NCBI RefSeq assembly: GCF_001654915.1
Contig: NZ_LXEQ01000034.1
DNA length: 64,000 nt
DNA from: Buttiauxella ferragutiae
Lineage (GTDB): Bacteria > Pseudomonadota > Gammaproteobacteria > Enterobacterales > Enterobacteriaceae
Strand: one strand, 5' to 3'
Within the stretch, counting starts at the first letter, position 1. Every line of letters starts with the position of its first letter. The notes under the pieces were generated by a model. That model was given only the letters and a program-made list of their open reading frames with translations, was not told where the DNA came from and made no database searches. Made by a program: the position numbers and the translations under genes. This document shows, in pieces, positions 16,206-26,170 of the stretch.

Positions 16206-17750
16206 TTAGAGATAAGTCTCTACTGCTTCACGCATTTTTTTGACATGCAGCCCGTAGACCACCTGAACGTTATTACCTTGCTTAATCACCCCTTTCGCGC
16301 CAGTCGATTTCAGGCGGGGTTCGTCGATAACTGTCACATCACGTACCGTCACTCGCAGGCGGGTGTAACAGTTGTCGACCACTTCGATATTGGCTCGTCC
16401 ACCGAGGCCCTCAATAATGGCTTCACCTAATCCATCGTTGCTGCCTTTGGCCTGATACTCTTGTTTGCTATACAGTTTTGTTTCTTGCTCGTCGTCCTCA
16501 CGGCCCGGCGTTTTCATGTCGAAACGGCGAATCAGGAAGCGGAACACCAGGAAATAGATGACCGACATCGTCAGCCCGACGACGATATACATCGGCCAGT
16601 TGGATTTCTCAGTCCCCAGCGGCAGGTTATAAAGAATGAAATCGATAATGCCGTTGGCACCGATGGCGTGAACGCCCAGCAAATAGAACAGCATCATGCC
16701 GATGCCGGTCAGAACCGCATGCACGCCAAACAACAATGGGGCGACAAACAGGAAGGAAAACTCCAGTGGCTCCGTGACCCCAACCAGCATGGATGTCAGC
16801 GCTGCCGGGATGAGAATGGCTTTCGCTGCCGCTTTGCGTTCCGGTTTCGCCGTCATATACATGGCGAGTGCTGCCGCAGGGAGGCCGAACATTTTGCTGA
16901 TTCCGCGTGCGTCCCACACCACAGTACTGCTCAGTTGATGCACGCTCGGGCAGGCCATTTCTGCGAAGTAAATATTGCGCGCGCCCTGGTAAATATTGCC
17001 GCAAACATCGGCCGTGCCGCCTAATTCGGTATACAGGAATGGGGTATAGACCAGGTGATGCAGGCCGGTTGGCACCAGGATGCGTTCCAGGAAACCGTAG
17101 ATGGCAACGCCAAACGCTCCGGCGCCTTTAATCGCCAGCGCCAGTGCGCTGATGCCATGCTGAGCAAACGGCCAGAGTTCGCTCATCACTACACCGAGTA
17201 ACATCGAGACGGGAAGCATGATAATGGCGACAAAACAGTGCCCTGAGTAAATCGCCATCGCACCAGAAAACTGTACGCTGGAATAACGGTTGTACAAATA
17301 TCCCGACAGTGCGCCCGTGAGGATCCCTGCGAAAACGCCCATCTCAAGCACCTGGACACCCAACACCATGCTTTGCCCTGCGGCACGCATTTGGTCGGCA
17401 GGAGCCAGTTCGCCTTGAAGCTGTAACGTTACGTTCATCGCATTAATGAATACGATAAAAGTAACCAGACCAATTAATGCAGCATACCCTTTGTCTTTGG
17501 CCGCCAGACCAATGGGAATGCCTACGCCAAATACCAGCGCCAGGTTCGCCAGAACCGATACCGCGGATTTGGAGATGAGAACGCCAGTGTGTTGAATGGA
17601 AGGGTGGCCGAGGAAGGGTAAATATTCTGCCAGGTTGCCATTGCCCAATACATTACCGAACGCGATAAATAAACCGACGATCGGCAAAATAAGCACCGGG
17701 CCGTAGAGTGATTTTCCGAAATTTTGTAGAGCGTTAACGGCACTTTTCAT
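16206..17750 (-). CDS. alpha-glucoside-specific PTS permease, EIICB (AglA/GlvC/MalX type)
   Basis: Membrane permease that imports and phosphorylates alpha-glucosides. The protein has 514 residues: EIIC (about 1-400) with around ten hydrophobic segments, then a charged linker, then EIIB (about 435-514). The phosphorylated cysteine is C461 in VVDNCYTRLRVTV. There is no EIIA domain, so phosphate must come from the glucose EIIA (Crr) encoded elsewhere, as for MalX and GlvC. It is the first gene of the unit and is divergent from yfhM. The exact substrate (maltose, sucrose isomers, others) is inferred from the neighbouring GH4 enzyme. Confidence 0.92.
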   Translation of the reverse strand: MKSAVNALQNFGKSLYGPVLILPIVGLFIAFGNVLGNGNLAEYLPFLGHPSIQHTGVLISKSAVSVLANLALVFGVGIPIGLAAKDKGYAALIGLVTFIVFINAMNVTLQLQGELAPADQMRAAGQSMVLGVQVLEMGVFAGILTGALSGYLYNRYSSVQFSGAMAIYSGHCFVAIIMLPVSMLLGVVMSELWPFAQHGISALALAIKGAGAFGVAIYGFLERILVPTGLHHLVYTPFLYTELGGTADVCGNIYQGARNIYFAEMACPSVHQLSSTVVWDARGISKMFGLPAAALAMYMTAKPERKAAAKAILIPAALTSMLVGVTEPLEFSFLFVAPLLFGVHAVLTGIGMMLFYLLGVHAIGANGIIDFILYNLPLGTEKSNWPMYIVVGLTMSVIYFLVFRFLIRRFDMKTPGREDDEQETKLYSKQEYQAKGSNDGLGEAIIEGLGGRANIEVVDNCYTRLRVTVRDVTVIDEPRLKSTGAKGVIKQGNNVQVVYGLHVKKMREAVETYL

Positions 17751-18073
17751 TTAGCAGTCTCTTATTATCACTTTGGCTAAACACCGCGTTGAGGCAGCGA
17801 CTCAGCTTGAAATGTAGCAAGAATAAAGACTGCTAATCCAACTATCTTATTGTTTTAAAAACAAATGACTCACAAGGTAACATGTAACGTTTCAGGCTGT
17901 GATCATGCTTCCACTTTGCATCCAAATTTCAGTTGAAACCGTTGCACAATAAAACGTTTCCTTTGCGAGAAAGTACGCAATGCCGAATCTTCATACTTTC
18001 GTTTTTTTAATGTACCCGCATAATACATGTACTACGTAGTGAGTTAATGGGCCTTATCGGCCAGGGATAAAAC
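17751..18073. promoter_or_regulatory. divergent control region between the alpha-glucoside PTS gene and yfhM
   Basis: A 323-base gap with no reading frame of note. AACGTTTC occurs twice (17886-17893 and 17953-17960) and GAAACCGTT once (17935-17943). The last two form an imperfect inverted pair, GAAACCGTT to AACGTTTC, a plausible RpiR-type operator. TGTGATCATGCTTCCA at 17898 has one good CRP half-site only. On the yfhM side AGGGA lies 7 bases before the ATG. The middle is AT-rich. All assignments are by motif only. Confidence 0.45.
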
Positions 18074-21000
18074 ATGAAAGCAATACGTCTGGGTGCGCTG
18101 GTAGCGGCGCTCGTAGCAGCTTTGGCACTTTCAGGGTGCGACAATAACGATAAACCTCAGCCAGCAGCGAAAAGCGATAGCACGGCTCAGCAAAGTACTG
18201 CTCCTGCGGCGAAGCCTGATGCCTCGCAACTCGAAAAGTTAGCGAAAGACTCTGCGGGCAAACCGCTTAAATTGCTCGATGCCTCCGAGGTACAACTCGA
18301 TGGCGCAAGCACGTTAGTCATGACTTTTTCAATTCCACTCGATCCCAATCAAGATTTCTCCCGCGTGGCCCATCTGGTGGACAAAACCAGCGGTAAAGTC
18401 GATGGTGCGTGGGAACTTTCAGCCGACCTGAAAGAATTACGTTTGCGCCATCTTGAGCCGAAACGTGAACTGATATTGACCGTTGATAACAGCTTGCTGG
18501 CTCTCAATAAAACGACTTTTGACAGCCACTTCGAAAAGAAAATTTCGACCCGCGATATCCAACCAAGCGTGGGGTTTGCCAGCCGGGGTTCATTGCTGCC
18601 AACCAAAGTGATGGCAGGTTTACCGGTGATGGCACTCAACGTTGATAAAATCGACGTCAATTTCTACCGGATAAAAAGTGAATCTTTAAGTTCATTCATC
18701 AGCCAGTGGCAATACCGAAACTCAGTGTCTAACTGGGAATCTGACAATTTACTCAAGCTTGCGGAACTGGTTTACAGCGGCAGGTTTGATCTCAATCCGG
18801 CACGCAATACCCGAGAAAAACTTCTGCTGCCATTAGGCGAAATTAAACCGCTGCAACAGCCTGGCGTCTACATCGCGATAATGAGTCAGGCTGGTCATTA
18901 CAGTTATAGCAATGCCGCAACCTTGTTTACGTTGAGCGACATCGGTGTGTCAGCACACCGCTACCATGATCGGTTAGATGTCTTCACGCAAAGCCTGGAA
19001 AATGGTGCCGCGCAATCCAGCGTGGAAATCTCCTTGCTTGATGAAAAAGGGCAAACACTGGCACAAGCGAAGAGCGATGGCGATGGTCACGCTAAGCTGG
19101 AAAAACCAGGTAAAGGCACAATCTTGCTGGCGAGAACAGGCGAGCAAACTACGCTGCTGGATTTAAGCCGCCCGGCGCTGGATCTGGCTGAATTTGATAT
19201 TGCCGGGGAAACCGGCTTCAGTAAGCAGTTCTTTATGTTTGGCCCACGCGATCTTTACCGCCCTGGTGAAACGCTACTGCTGAATGCCTTGTTACGTGAT
19301 GGCGACGGTAAAGCACTACCTGCGCAGCCGGTAAAACTCGAAGTGGTGAAACCAGACGGCCAGGTCGCCAGGACGCAAGTCTGGCAACCTGAAAATGGTT
19401 TGTACAAATTTAGCTATCCATTGAACCCGAATGTGCAAACCGGCAACTGGCAAGTACGTGTGAATACTGGCGATAACCAGCCACGTATCTGGTCATTTAA
19501 AGTTGAAGACTTTATGCCGGAGCGCATGGCGCTCAACATCACTGGTAGTAAAGAGCCTGTCAGTCCTGATGATTCTGTGAATTTCGAAATTGTCGGTCGC
19601 TATCTGTATGGTGCGCCAGCAGCCGGTAATAATCTGCAAGGGCAACTGTTCTTACGCCCACTGCGTGAAGCGGTGTCTGCATTGCCTGGGTTCCAGTTTG
19701 GTGACATCAACGAAGAAAACCTCACTCGTAATCTGGATGAAGTCCAGCTCCAGCTTGATGAGCAAGGTAAAACTACCGTCAGTGCAGACAGCCAATGGTC
19801 TGACGTTCATTCACCGTTACGGCTGGTGCTGCAAGCCAGTTTGCTGGAATCAGGTGGCCGTCCAGTGACGCGTCGCGCTGAACAAGCTATCTGGCCAGGC
19901 GCTGCGTTACCGGGTATTCGTCCGCAATTTGCCAGTAAAGAAATTTACGATTACCGAACCGACAGCACCCGTACTCAACCTATCGTTGACGAAGACACTA
20001 ACGCCGGTTTTGACATCGTGTACGCCAATGCTAAAGGGGAAAAACTGGCGGTTTCGGGGCTGGATGTACGGCTTATCCGTGAGCGCCGTGATTACTTCTG
20101 GAGTTGGGAAGAAGGTGAAGGCTGGCAGTCACAATATGACCAGAAAGATCTGGTAGAAGCAGAGCAAAAACTCACGCTTGCCGCGGGTGAAACCGGCAAA
20201 GTGGCTTTCCCCGTTGAATGGGGTTCTTACCGTCTTGAAGTCCGTGACCCGGAGACAAACATTGTCAGCAGTATGCGTTTTTGGGCGGGTTATAGCTGGC
20301 AAGATAACAGTGACGGCGCAGGCGCTGTACGCCCAGACCGTGTGACGCTGAAAATAGACAAACCAGCTTATAAGCCAGGTGACACCATCAATCTGCATAT
20401 TTCCGCCCCAGCCGCCGGTAAGGGCTACGCGATGGTGGAATCCAGCGATGGCCCATTGTGGTGGAAAGAAATTGATGTGCCAGAAAAAGGGCTGGATATT
20501 GCTATTCCGGTCGATAAAAGCTGGCAGCGCCATGACCTTTATCTGAGTACCCTGGTGATTCGTCCTGGTGATAAGAGCCGTGCGGCAACGCCGAAACGTG
20601 CTGTTGGTATTTTGCATCTGCCACTGGGTGACGAAAGCCGCCGCCTGGCACTGGCGCTGGAGGCTCCGGCCAAAATGCGCCCGAATCAAAATCTCACCGT
20701 AAAAGTTAAAACCCAGCCGATTAATGGCGAAATGCCGAAGCAAATTAATGTGCTGGTATCCGCTGTTGATAGCGGTGTGCTGAATATTACTGACTACAAA
20801 ACGCCAGACCCTTGGGAAGCCTTCTTTGGTCGCAAACGTTATGGCGCAGATTTATATGATATCTACGGTCAGGTGATTGAAGGGGAAGGGCGCTTAGCCG
20901 CGTTACGCTTTGGTGGTGATGGTGATGAAGGCGATGCACTAAGTCGCGGGGGTAAAAAACCCGTTAACCACGTCACTATCATTGCTGAGCAAGCTCAACC

Positions 21001-23038
21001 AGTACAACTGAATGAGAAGGGTGAAGGAATAGTCACGCTGCCGATTGGCGACTTTAACGGCGAGTTACGGGTAATGGCGCAAGCCTGGACCGATGACCGT
21101 TTTGGTAACAGCGAGCAAAAAGTAGTGGTTGCGGCACCTTTGGTGAGCGAACTGGCGGCACCGCGCTTTATGGCAAGTGGTGACAGTAGCCGCCTGGCAA
21201 TGGATCTCACTAATCTTACCGACCAGCCGCAACAACTGAACCTAAACCTGAAAACCAGTGGTTTGATTTCGCTGGACTCATCTGCTGAGCAAACAGTGCA
21301 ACTGTTACCTGGTGCACGTAAAACCCTGTTTATCTCAGTCCATGCGTTGGATGGTTTTGGTGACGGGCAGCTCACTGCGCAAATCAGTGGCATAAACTTA
21401 CCTGGCGAAACATTCAGCGCACTGCAAAAACAATGGAAATTGGGCGTACGGCCTCCGTTCCCGGCGCAAAACATCAATAGCGGTGCGGTGCTAGCTGCGG
21501 GTGACGTCTGGGATATTCCACCGCAGCATATTTCCGGTTTGGCACCAGCAACGCTTGAAGGACAAATTCTTCTCAGTGGCCGTCCACCGTTGAACCTGGC
21601 GCGTTATATCCGGGAACTGAAAGCCTATCCGTATGGTTGCCTTGAACAAACAACCAGCGGTCTGTTCCCTTCGCTTTATACCAATCAGGCGCAACTCGCG
21701 GCTCTGGGGATAAAAGGAACCAGCGATGAACAGCGCCGTGCCGCCATCGACCTGGGGATTTCTCGACTGCTTGATATGCAGCGTGATAACGGCAGCTTTG
21801 GCTTATGGGACAAAGAAGGGCCAGAAGAATACTGGTTAACGGCGTACGTCACTGATTTCCTGGTGCGTGCCAGTGAGCAAGGTTATAGCGTGAATACAGA
21901 TGCGCTGACTAAAGCAAATCAGCGTCTGTTGCGTTATTTGCAGGATTCAGGGCTTATCGCGTTGCGTTATAGCGATGACTCTGCGGGCAGTAAATTTGCG
22001 GTTCAGGCCTACGCCGCACAAGTATTGGCACGTCAGCAAAAAGCACCGCTCGGGGCGCTGCGTGAGCTTTGGTCGCATCACAGCTCAGCCCGTGCCGGAT
22101 TGCCATTGGTGCAATTAGGCGTGGCGTTAAAACTGATGGGTGATGCTCCGCGAGGCGATGAAGCTATCAAGTTAGGTTTGCAAACTAGTCGCAGCAATGA
22201 GCGTATTTGGTTAGCAGACTACGGTAGTGAACTGCGTGATAACGCGATGATGCTGAGCCTTCTTGAAGAGAACAAATTGCTGCCGGACCAGCAGAATAAC
22301 TTGCTTGTGAATCTCTCTAACCTCGCTTTTAGCCAACGCTGGTTGTCGACTCAGGAAAGTAACGCACTATTCCTGGCTGGCCGTAACTGGCAAACCGCAA
22401 AAGGGGAGTGGCAATCGCAGGTTTCCTTTACTGACGAACCACTGGCAAGCGGGCAATCAATGACTCGTAATTTGACTGCTGAACAACTTGAGCGTTTGCA
22501 AGTGACTAACACCGGTACAGGTAATCTTTATCTCCGCTTAGACAGCGTCGGCTATCCACAACAGGCTCCAGCGCCATATAGCAATGTGCTGCATATTGAG
22601 CGCCATTTCCTGGATGCTAAAGGCAATAGCAAATCGTTGTCAGAACTGAAAAGCGGTGAGTTAGTGATGGTCTGGTTAGATGTATGGGCGGATAAAAATG
22701 TGCCTGATGCACTGGTGGTCGATTTACTGCCAGCGGGGCTTGAGCTGGAAAACCAGAACCTTTCTGAAAGTAGTGCCAGTTTAGGTGAAGGTGATAACCA
22801 GGTTCAGGGCTTACTGAGCCAGATGCAGCAGGCTGATATCCAGCACCTGGAGTTCCGTGATGATCGCTTTGTGGCTGCATTACCACTCAATGAAAGCCAG
22901 CATGCCACTCTGGTTTATCTGGCGCGGGCGGTCACTCCCGGGACTTATCAGGTGCCGGTTTCACAAGTGGAATCGATGTATGTTCCGCAGTGGCGGGCTA
23001 CAGGAGCCAGCACTGGTTTGCTGACAGTTCATCCGTAA
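18074..23038 (+). CDS. yfhM: bacterial alpha-2-macroglobulin YfhM (ECAM family lipoprotein)
   Basis: Very large periplasmic protease trap (1654 residues; E. coli 1653). The signal peptide ends in a lipobox ALSGC (C22). The residue after the cysteine is aspartate, the classical inner-membrane retention signal, so it should sit on the periplasmic face of the inner membrane. Macroglobulin-like beta domains fill the N-terminal half. The thioester motif CLEQ is at 1189-1192 within YPYGCLEQTTSG and is followed by the alpha/alpha thioester domain. When a protease cuts the bait region the thioester attaches to it covalently. It is paired with pbpC, 12 bases downstream, an association seen in many bacteria and read as defence plus peptidoglycan repair. 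Confidence 0.96.
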   Translation: MKAIRLGALVAALVAALALSGCDNNDKPQPAAKSDSTAQQSTAPAAKPDASQLEKLAKDSAGKPLKLLDASEVQLDGASTLVMTFSIPLDPNQDFSRVAHLVDKTSGKVDGAWELSADLKELRLRHLEPKRELILTVDNSLLALNKTTFDSHFEKKISTRDIQPSVGFASRGSLLPTKVMAGLPVMALNVDKIDVNFYRIKSESLSSFISQWQYRNSVSNWESDNLLKLAELVYSGRFDLNPARNTREKLLLPLGEIKPLQQPGVYIAIMSQAGHYSYSNAATLFTLSDIGVSAHRYHDRLDVFTQSLENGAAQSSVEISLLDEKGQTLAQAKSDGDGHAKLEKPGKGTILLARTGEQTTLLDLSRPALDLAEFDIAGETGFSKQFFMFGPRDLYRPGETLLLNALLRDGDGKALPAQPVKLEVVKPDGQVARTQVWQPENGLYKFSYPLNPNVQTGNWQVRVNTGDNQPRIWSFKVEDFMPERMALNITGSKEPVSPDDSVNFEIVGRYLYGAPAAGNNLQGQLFLRPLREAVSALPGFQFGDINEENLTRNLDEVQLQLDEQGKTTVSADSQWSDVHSPLRLVLQASLLESGGRPVTRRAEQAIWPGAALPGIRPQFASKEIYDYRTDSTRTQPIVDEDTNAGFDIVYANAKGEKLAVSGLDVRLIRERRDYFWSWEEGEGWQSQYDQKDLVEAEQKLTLAAGETGKVAFPVEWGSYRLEVRDPETNIVSSMRFWAGYSWQDNSDGAGAVRPDRVTLKIDKPAYKPGDTINLHISAPAAGKGYAMVESSDGPLWWKEIDVPEKGLDIAIPVDKSWQRHDLYLSTLVIRPGDKSRAATPKRAVGILHLPLGDESRRLALALEAPAKMRPNQNLTVKVKTQPINGEMPKQINVLVSAVDSGVLNITDYKTPDPWEAFFGRKRYGADLYDIYGQVIEGEGRLAALRFGGDGDEGDALSRGGKKPVNHVTIIAEQAQPVQLNEKGEGIVTLPIGDFNGELRVMAQAWTDDRFGNSEQKVVVAAPLVSELAAPRFMASGDSSRLAMDLTNLTDQPQQLNLNLKTSGLISLDSSAEQTVQLLPGARKTLFISVHALDGFGDGQLTAQISGINLPGETFSALQKQWKLGVRPPFPAQNINSGAVLAAGDVWDIPPQHISGLAPATLEGQILLSGRPPLNLARYIRELKAYPYGCLEQTTSGLFPSLYTNQAQLAALGIKGTSDEQRRAAIDLGISRLLDMQRDNGSFGLWDKEGPEEYWLTAYVTDFLVRASEQGYSVNTDALTKANQRLLRYLQDSGLIALRYSDDSAGSKFAVQAYAAQVLARQQKAPLGALRELWSHHSSARAGLPLVQLGVALKLMGDAPRGDEAIKLGLQTSRSNERIWLADYGSELRDNAMMLSLLEENKLLPDQQNNLLVNLSNLAFSQRWLSTQESNALFLAGRNWQTAKGEWQSQVSFTDEPLASGQSMTRNLTAEQLERLQVTNTGTGNLYLRLDSVGYPQQAPAPYSNVLHIERHFLDAKGNSKSLSELKSGELVMVWLDVWADKNVPDALVVDLLPAGLELENQNLSESSASLGEGDNQVQGLLSQMQQADIQHLEFRDDRFVAALPLNESQHATLVYLARAVTPGTYQVPVSQVESMYVPQWRATGASTGLLTVHP

Positions 23039-23050
23039 CTGGCCTTGCGA

Positions 23051-25372
23051 ATGTTAAAAGCTTTATTCTGGCGGCGCCGCTACCTTTTGGTTGTGGTGCC
23101 GCTCTTTATTTGTCTGGGAATTTGGCTGGCAGACCGGATTTGGCCATTGCCGTTGTCACAGGCGAATCCTGCACGTGTCGTGGTTGCGGCAGACGGCACG
23201 CCGCTGTGGCGCTTTGCCGATGAGAACGGTATCTGGCGTTATCCGGTCACGCTGAATGATGTCTCTCCCCGCTATCTCGAAGCTTTGATCAACTACGAAG
23301 ATCGTTGGTTTTGGGATCATCCAGGGATCAATCCACTTTCGATTTTACGAGCGGCCTGGCAGGATCTTCGCAATGGGAAAGTGATCTCAGGTGGCAGTAC
23401 GTTGACGATGCAAGTCGCGCGTTTGCTTGATCCGCATCCTCGTACGTTTGGCGGGAAAATCCGCCAGGTCTGGCGAGCGTTGCAGCTTGAATGGCATCTT
23501 TCAAAACAAGAAATTCTCACTATTTACCTTAATCGAGCCCCCTTTGGCGGCACGTTACAGGGCGTAGGGGCGGCCAGTTGGGTCTATTTGGGTAAGTCCC
23601 CGCAACAACTTAGCTATGCGGAGGCGGCCTTATTGGCGGTACTTCCACAGGCGCCCAGTCGTTTGCGCCCGGACCGCTGGCCAGAACGGGCTCAGACCGC
23701 GCGTAATAAAGTGCTTCTTCGTATGGCAGAACAAGCCGTTTGGGAACCTCAGCAGGTTAAGGAATCGCTGGAGGAACCGGTATGGCTGGCCGCACGGCAG
23801 ATGCCGCAACTGGCTCCGCTGCTGTCGCGCTATCTGGCAAATCGCAGTCCCGCTCAGAAAATCACGACCACCATCGACGCATCGTTACAGCGTCAACTGG
23901 AAGAACTAGCCCTTAACTGGAAAGCACAATTGCCTTCGCGATCATCACTGGCGATGCTGGTCGTCGATCACACCACCATGGAAGTGCGCGGTTGGGTAGG
24001 TTCGGTCGATATCAATGACCAAAACCGTTTCGGGCATGTTGATATGGTGACGGCCATTCGTTCACCCGGTTCGGTGCTGAAACCCTTTGTTTATGGCCTG
24101 GCGCTGGACGATGGGCTGATACATCCCACTTCGTTGTTACAGGATGTGCCACGCCGTTTCGGCGATTACCGGCCAGGAAATTTCGACACCGGTTTTCATG
24201 GGCCAGTGAGTATGAGTGAGGCTCTGGTGCGCTCGCTTAACCTTCCTGCTGTTCAGGTATTGGAAGCGTATGGGCCAAAACGGTTTGCAGCACAACTGCG
24301 TAATGTGGGGCTGGATCTGCGTTTCCCGGCTGGCAGTGAGCCCAATCTTTCGCTCATTCTTGGTGGTGGCGGGGCGCGACTGGATCAGTTAGTTGCTGCT
24401 TATAGCGCTTTTGCTCGCCATGGTCGCGCGGCGCATCTACGTTTGCAACCCGACCAGCCATTACTTGAGCGTCCTTTGATGTCTGCGGGAGCCGCGTGGA
24501 TTATTCGTCGAGTTCTGGCAGGCGAAGCGCAGCCGCAACCGGATGCCACTTTGCCTGCTGTGGTGCCTTTGGCCTGGAAAACGGGCACCAGTTACGGCTA
24601 TCGTGATGCGTGGGCTATCGGAATAAATCCCCGCTATGTCATTGGTATTTGGACCGGACGCCCTGATAGCACGCCGGTTGCTGGGCAGTTTGGATTAGGC
24701 AGCGCCGTGCCACTGCTAAACCAGGTTAATAATCTGCTGCAAGCCACTTCCGCTGTTCAGCAAGCGCGTTTACCGGTTGACCCGCGTCCGGCATCGGTTT
24801 CTGCCGGTGAAATTTGCTGGCCGGGCGGGCAAAACCTGGCGGCTGGAGACAGCAATTGCCGACGCAGACTATCGGGCTGGTTACTGGATGGTAGCCAACC
24901 GCCAACACTAGAAGCTCCGGGGCAGGAGGGGATTCAGGGGTCGAGAAAGGTAATATGGCTGGATGAACAAGGGAAACGTGTGGCTGCCGATTGCCCGGGG
25001 GCAACACAACATACTATTGCACTATGGCCCCTGCCGCTTGAGCCATGGTTACCGGAGGGCGAAAGAAGAGTCGCTCGTTTGCCTGCGGTCTCGGAACAGT
25101 GTCCACCACAGCAGAAAGATGAAGTTACGCCTTTATTGTTGTTAGGGGTACGCGAGGGCGCTATTTTGAAACGTCTGCCGGGTGAATTGCGCCTGGTGCT
25201 CCGCCTTAGCACTCAGGGGGGCCAGGGCGATCGCTGGTGGTTTTTGAATGGCGAACCGGTCAGTGAAAACCAGAACGGAATTGCGCTGAATCTGGATAAA
25301 CCGGGTAAGTATCAGGTATTGGTCCTTGATGGCGCCGGGCAGATTGCCGCTGCTCATTTCACATTGCAGTAG
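23051..25372 (+). CDS. pbpC: penicillin-binding protein 1C
   Basis: Class A bifunctional peptidoglycan synthase. The protein has 773 residues from the ATG at 23051; a TTG at 23045 would add two residues and cannot be excluded, since neither has a good ribosome site. One membrane anchor lies at about 10-30. The GT51 transglycosylase domain has EDRWFWDHPG and GGSTLTMQVARLL. The transpeptidase domain has SVLK in SPGSVLKPFVYG, SLN and KTGTSYG. A C-terminal BiPBP_C-like domain (from about 690) ends the protein. It is co-transcribed with yfhM, as in E. coli. Confidence 0.95.
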   Translation: MLKALFWRRRYLLVVVPLFICLGIWLADRIWPLPLSQANPARVVVAADGTPLWRFADENGIWRYPVTLNDVSPRYLEALINYEDRWFWDHPGINPLSILRAAWQDLRNGKVISGGSTLTMQVARLLDPHPRTFGGKIRQVWRALQLEWHLSKQEILTIYLNRAPFGGTLQGVGAASWVYLGKSPQQLSYAEAALLAVLPQAPSRLRPDRWPERAQTARNKVLLRMAEQAVWEPQQVKESLEEPVWLAARQMPQLAPLLSRYLANRSPAQKITTTIDASLQRQLEELALNWKAQLPSRSSLAMLVVDHTTMEVRGWVGSVDINDQNRFGHVDMVTAIRSPGSVLKPFVYGLALDDGLIHPTSLLQDVPRRFGDYRPGNFDTGFHGPVSMSEALVRSLNLPAVQVLEAYGPKRFAAQLRNVGLDLRFPAGSEPNLSLILGGGGARLDQLVAAYSAFARHGRAAHLRLQPDQPLLERPLMSAGAAWIIRRVLAGEAQPQPDATLPAVVPLAWKTGTSYGYRDAWAIGINPRYVIGIWTGRPDSTPVAGQFGLGSAVPLLNQVNNLLQATSAVQQARLPVDPRPASVSAGEICWPGGQNLAAGDSNCRRRLSGWLLDGSQPPTLEAPGQEGIQGSRKVIWLDEQGKRVAADCPGATQHTIALWPLPLEPWLPEGERRVARLPAVSEQCPPQQKDEVTPLLLLGVREGAILKRLPGELRLVLRLSTQGGQGDRWWFLNGEPVSENQNGIALNLDKPGKYQVLVLDGAGQIAAAHFTLQ

Positions 25373-25454
25373 AGTAATAGTGTGATTTTTAGGCGTTTAG
25401 ATGAGAAGTGTTGCCGATGTTCGTTTTATTTTAAAAAAATGTTACCTACATCCA

Positions 25455-25483
25455 TAGGCAACTCGAGACTTGCTCATTATAAT
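25455..25483 (+). promoter_or_regulatory. candidate ndk promoter
   Basis: TATAAT at 25478-25483 is preceded at 17 bases by TAGGCA (25455-25460, four of six matches to TTGACA). It lies about 80 bases before the ndk ATG in a 190-base gap after pbpC. Assigned by motif only. Confidence 0.45.
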
Positions 25484-25562
25484 CGGCGCCAAATCATAAC
25501 CGGGTATCCCCTAAATGAAGAATGGTGGGGACCGGGCAAACAGAACAGACACAGAGGTAATC

Positions 25563-25994
25563 ATGGCTATTGAACGTACTTTTTCCATCATCAAACCAAA
25601 CGCGGTGGCAAAAAACGTTATTGGTAATATTTATGCTCGTTTTGAATCCGCAGGGTTTAAAATTGTTGGCGCCAAAATGTTGCACCTGACTTCAGAACAG
25701 GCTCAAGGCTTCTATGCTGAGCACACAGGTAAGCCATTCTTCGATGGTCTGGTTGCGTTCATGACTTCTGGCCCAATCGTGGTTAGCGTTCTGGAAGGTG
25801 AAAACGCCGTTCAGCGTCACCGTGACATTCTGGGCGCGACTAACCCAGCAAACGCTTTGGCAGGAACTCTGCGCGCAGATTACGCTGATAGCTTCACCGA
25901 GAACGGCACCCACGGCTCTGATTCTTTAGAATCTGCGGCTCGTGAAATCGCCTATTTCTTCGCTGAAGGCGAAGTTTGTCCGCGCACTCGTTAA
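25563..25994 (+). CDS. ndk: nucleoside diphosphate kinase
   Basis: Transfers the gamma-phosphate of ATP to other nucleoside diphosphates through a phosphohistidine. The protein has 143 residues. The active-site histidine is H117 in ENGTHGSDS. FSIIKPNAV and RADYAD are the usual nucleotide-site segments. The frame opens at 25515, but the ATG at 25563 (MAIERTFSII) is the family start and follows AGAGGT. It is a single-gene unit ended by the terminator at 26086. Confidence 0.97.
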   Translation: MAIERTFSIIKPNAVAKNVIGNIYARFESAGFKIVGAKMLHLTSEQAQGFYAEHTGKPFFDGLVAFMTSGPIVVSVLEGENAVQRHRDILGATNPANALAGTLRADYADSFTENGTHGSDSLESAAREIAYFFAEGEVCPRTR

Positions 25995-26085
25995 TTAGCA
26001 CTATCTGTTAAGCGGCCGTTACATTTTATTTGTATGTACATCGCTTTCAGTCATGGCATCTGAGCCATAGAATTTGTACAATGCT

Positions 26086-26124
26086 ACGCCCCGGATGAGC
26101 TTGCTCTCTGGGGCGTATCTTTTT
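26086..26124 (+). terminator. rho-independent terminator between ndk and rlmN
   Basis: ACGCCCCGGA pairs with TCTGGGGCGT (one G-U), with a further short inner stem, and is followed by ATCTTTTT. It lies about 90 bases after the ndk stop. Confidence 0.85.
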
Positions 26125-26170
26125 AACCCTCCTGGGGCCGTAACGTGTAACAACGAGGCCGGAAGAAAAT

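Noticed and set aside
17870..17913. CRP site upstream of the alpha-glucoside PTS gene
   Set aside because: Only half-sites (TGTGA at 17898, TCACA near 17870) without correct spacing; too weak to list as a feature.
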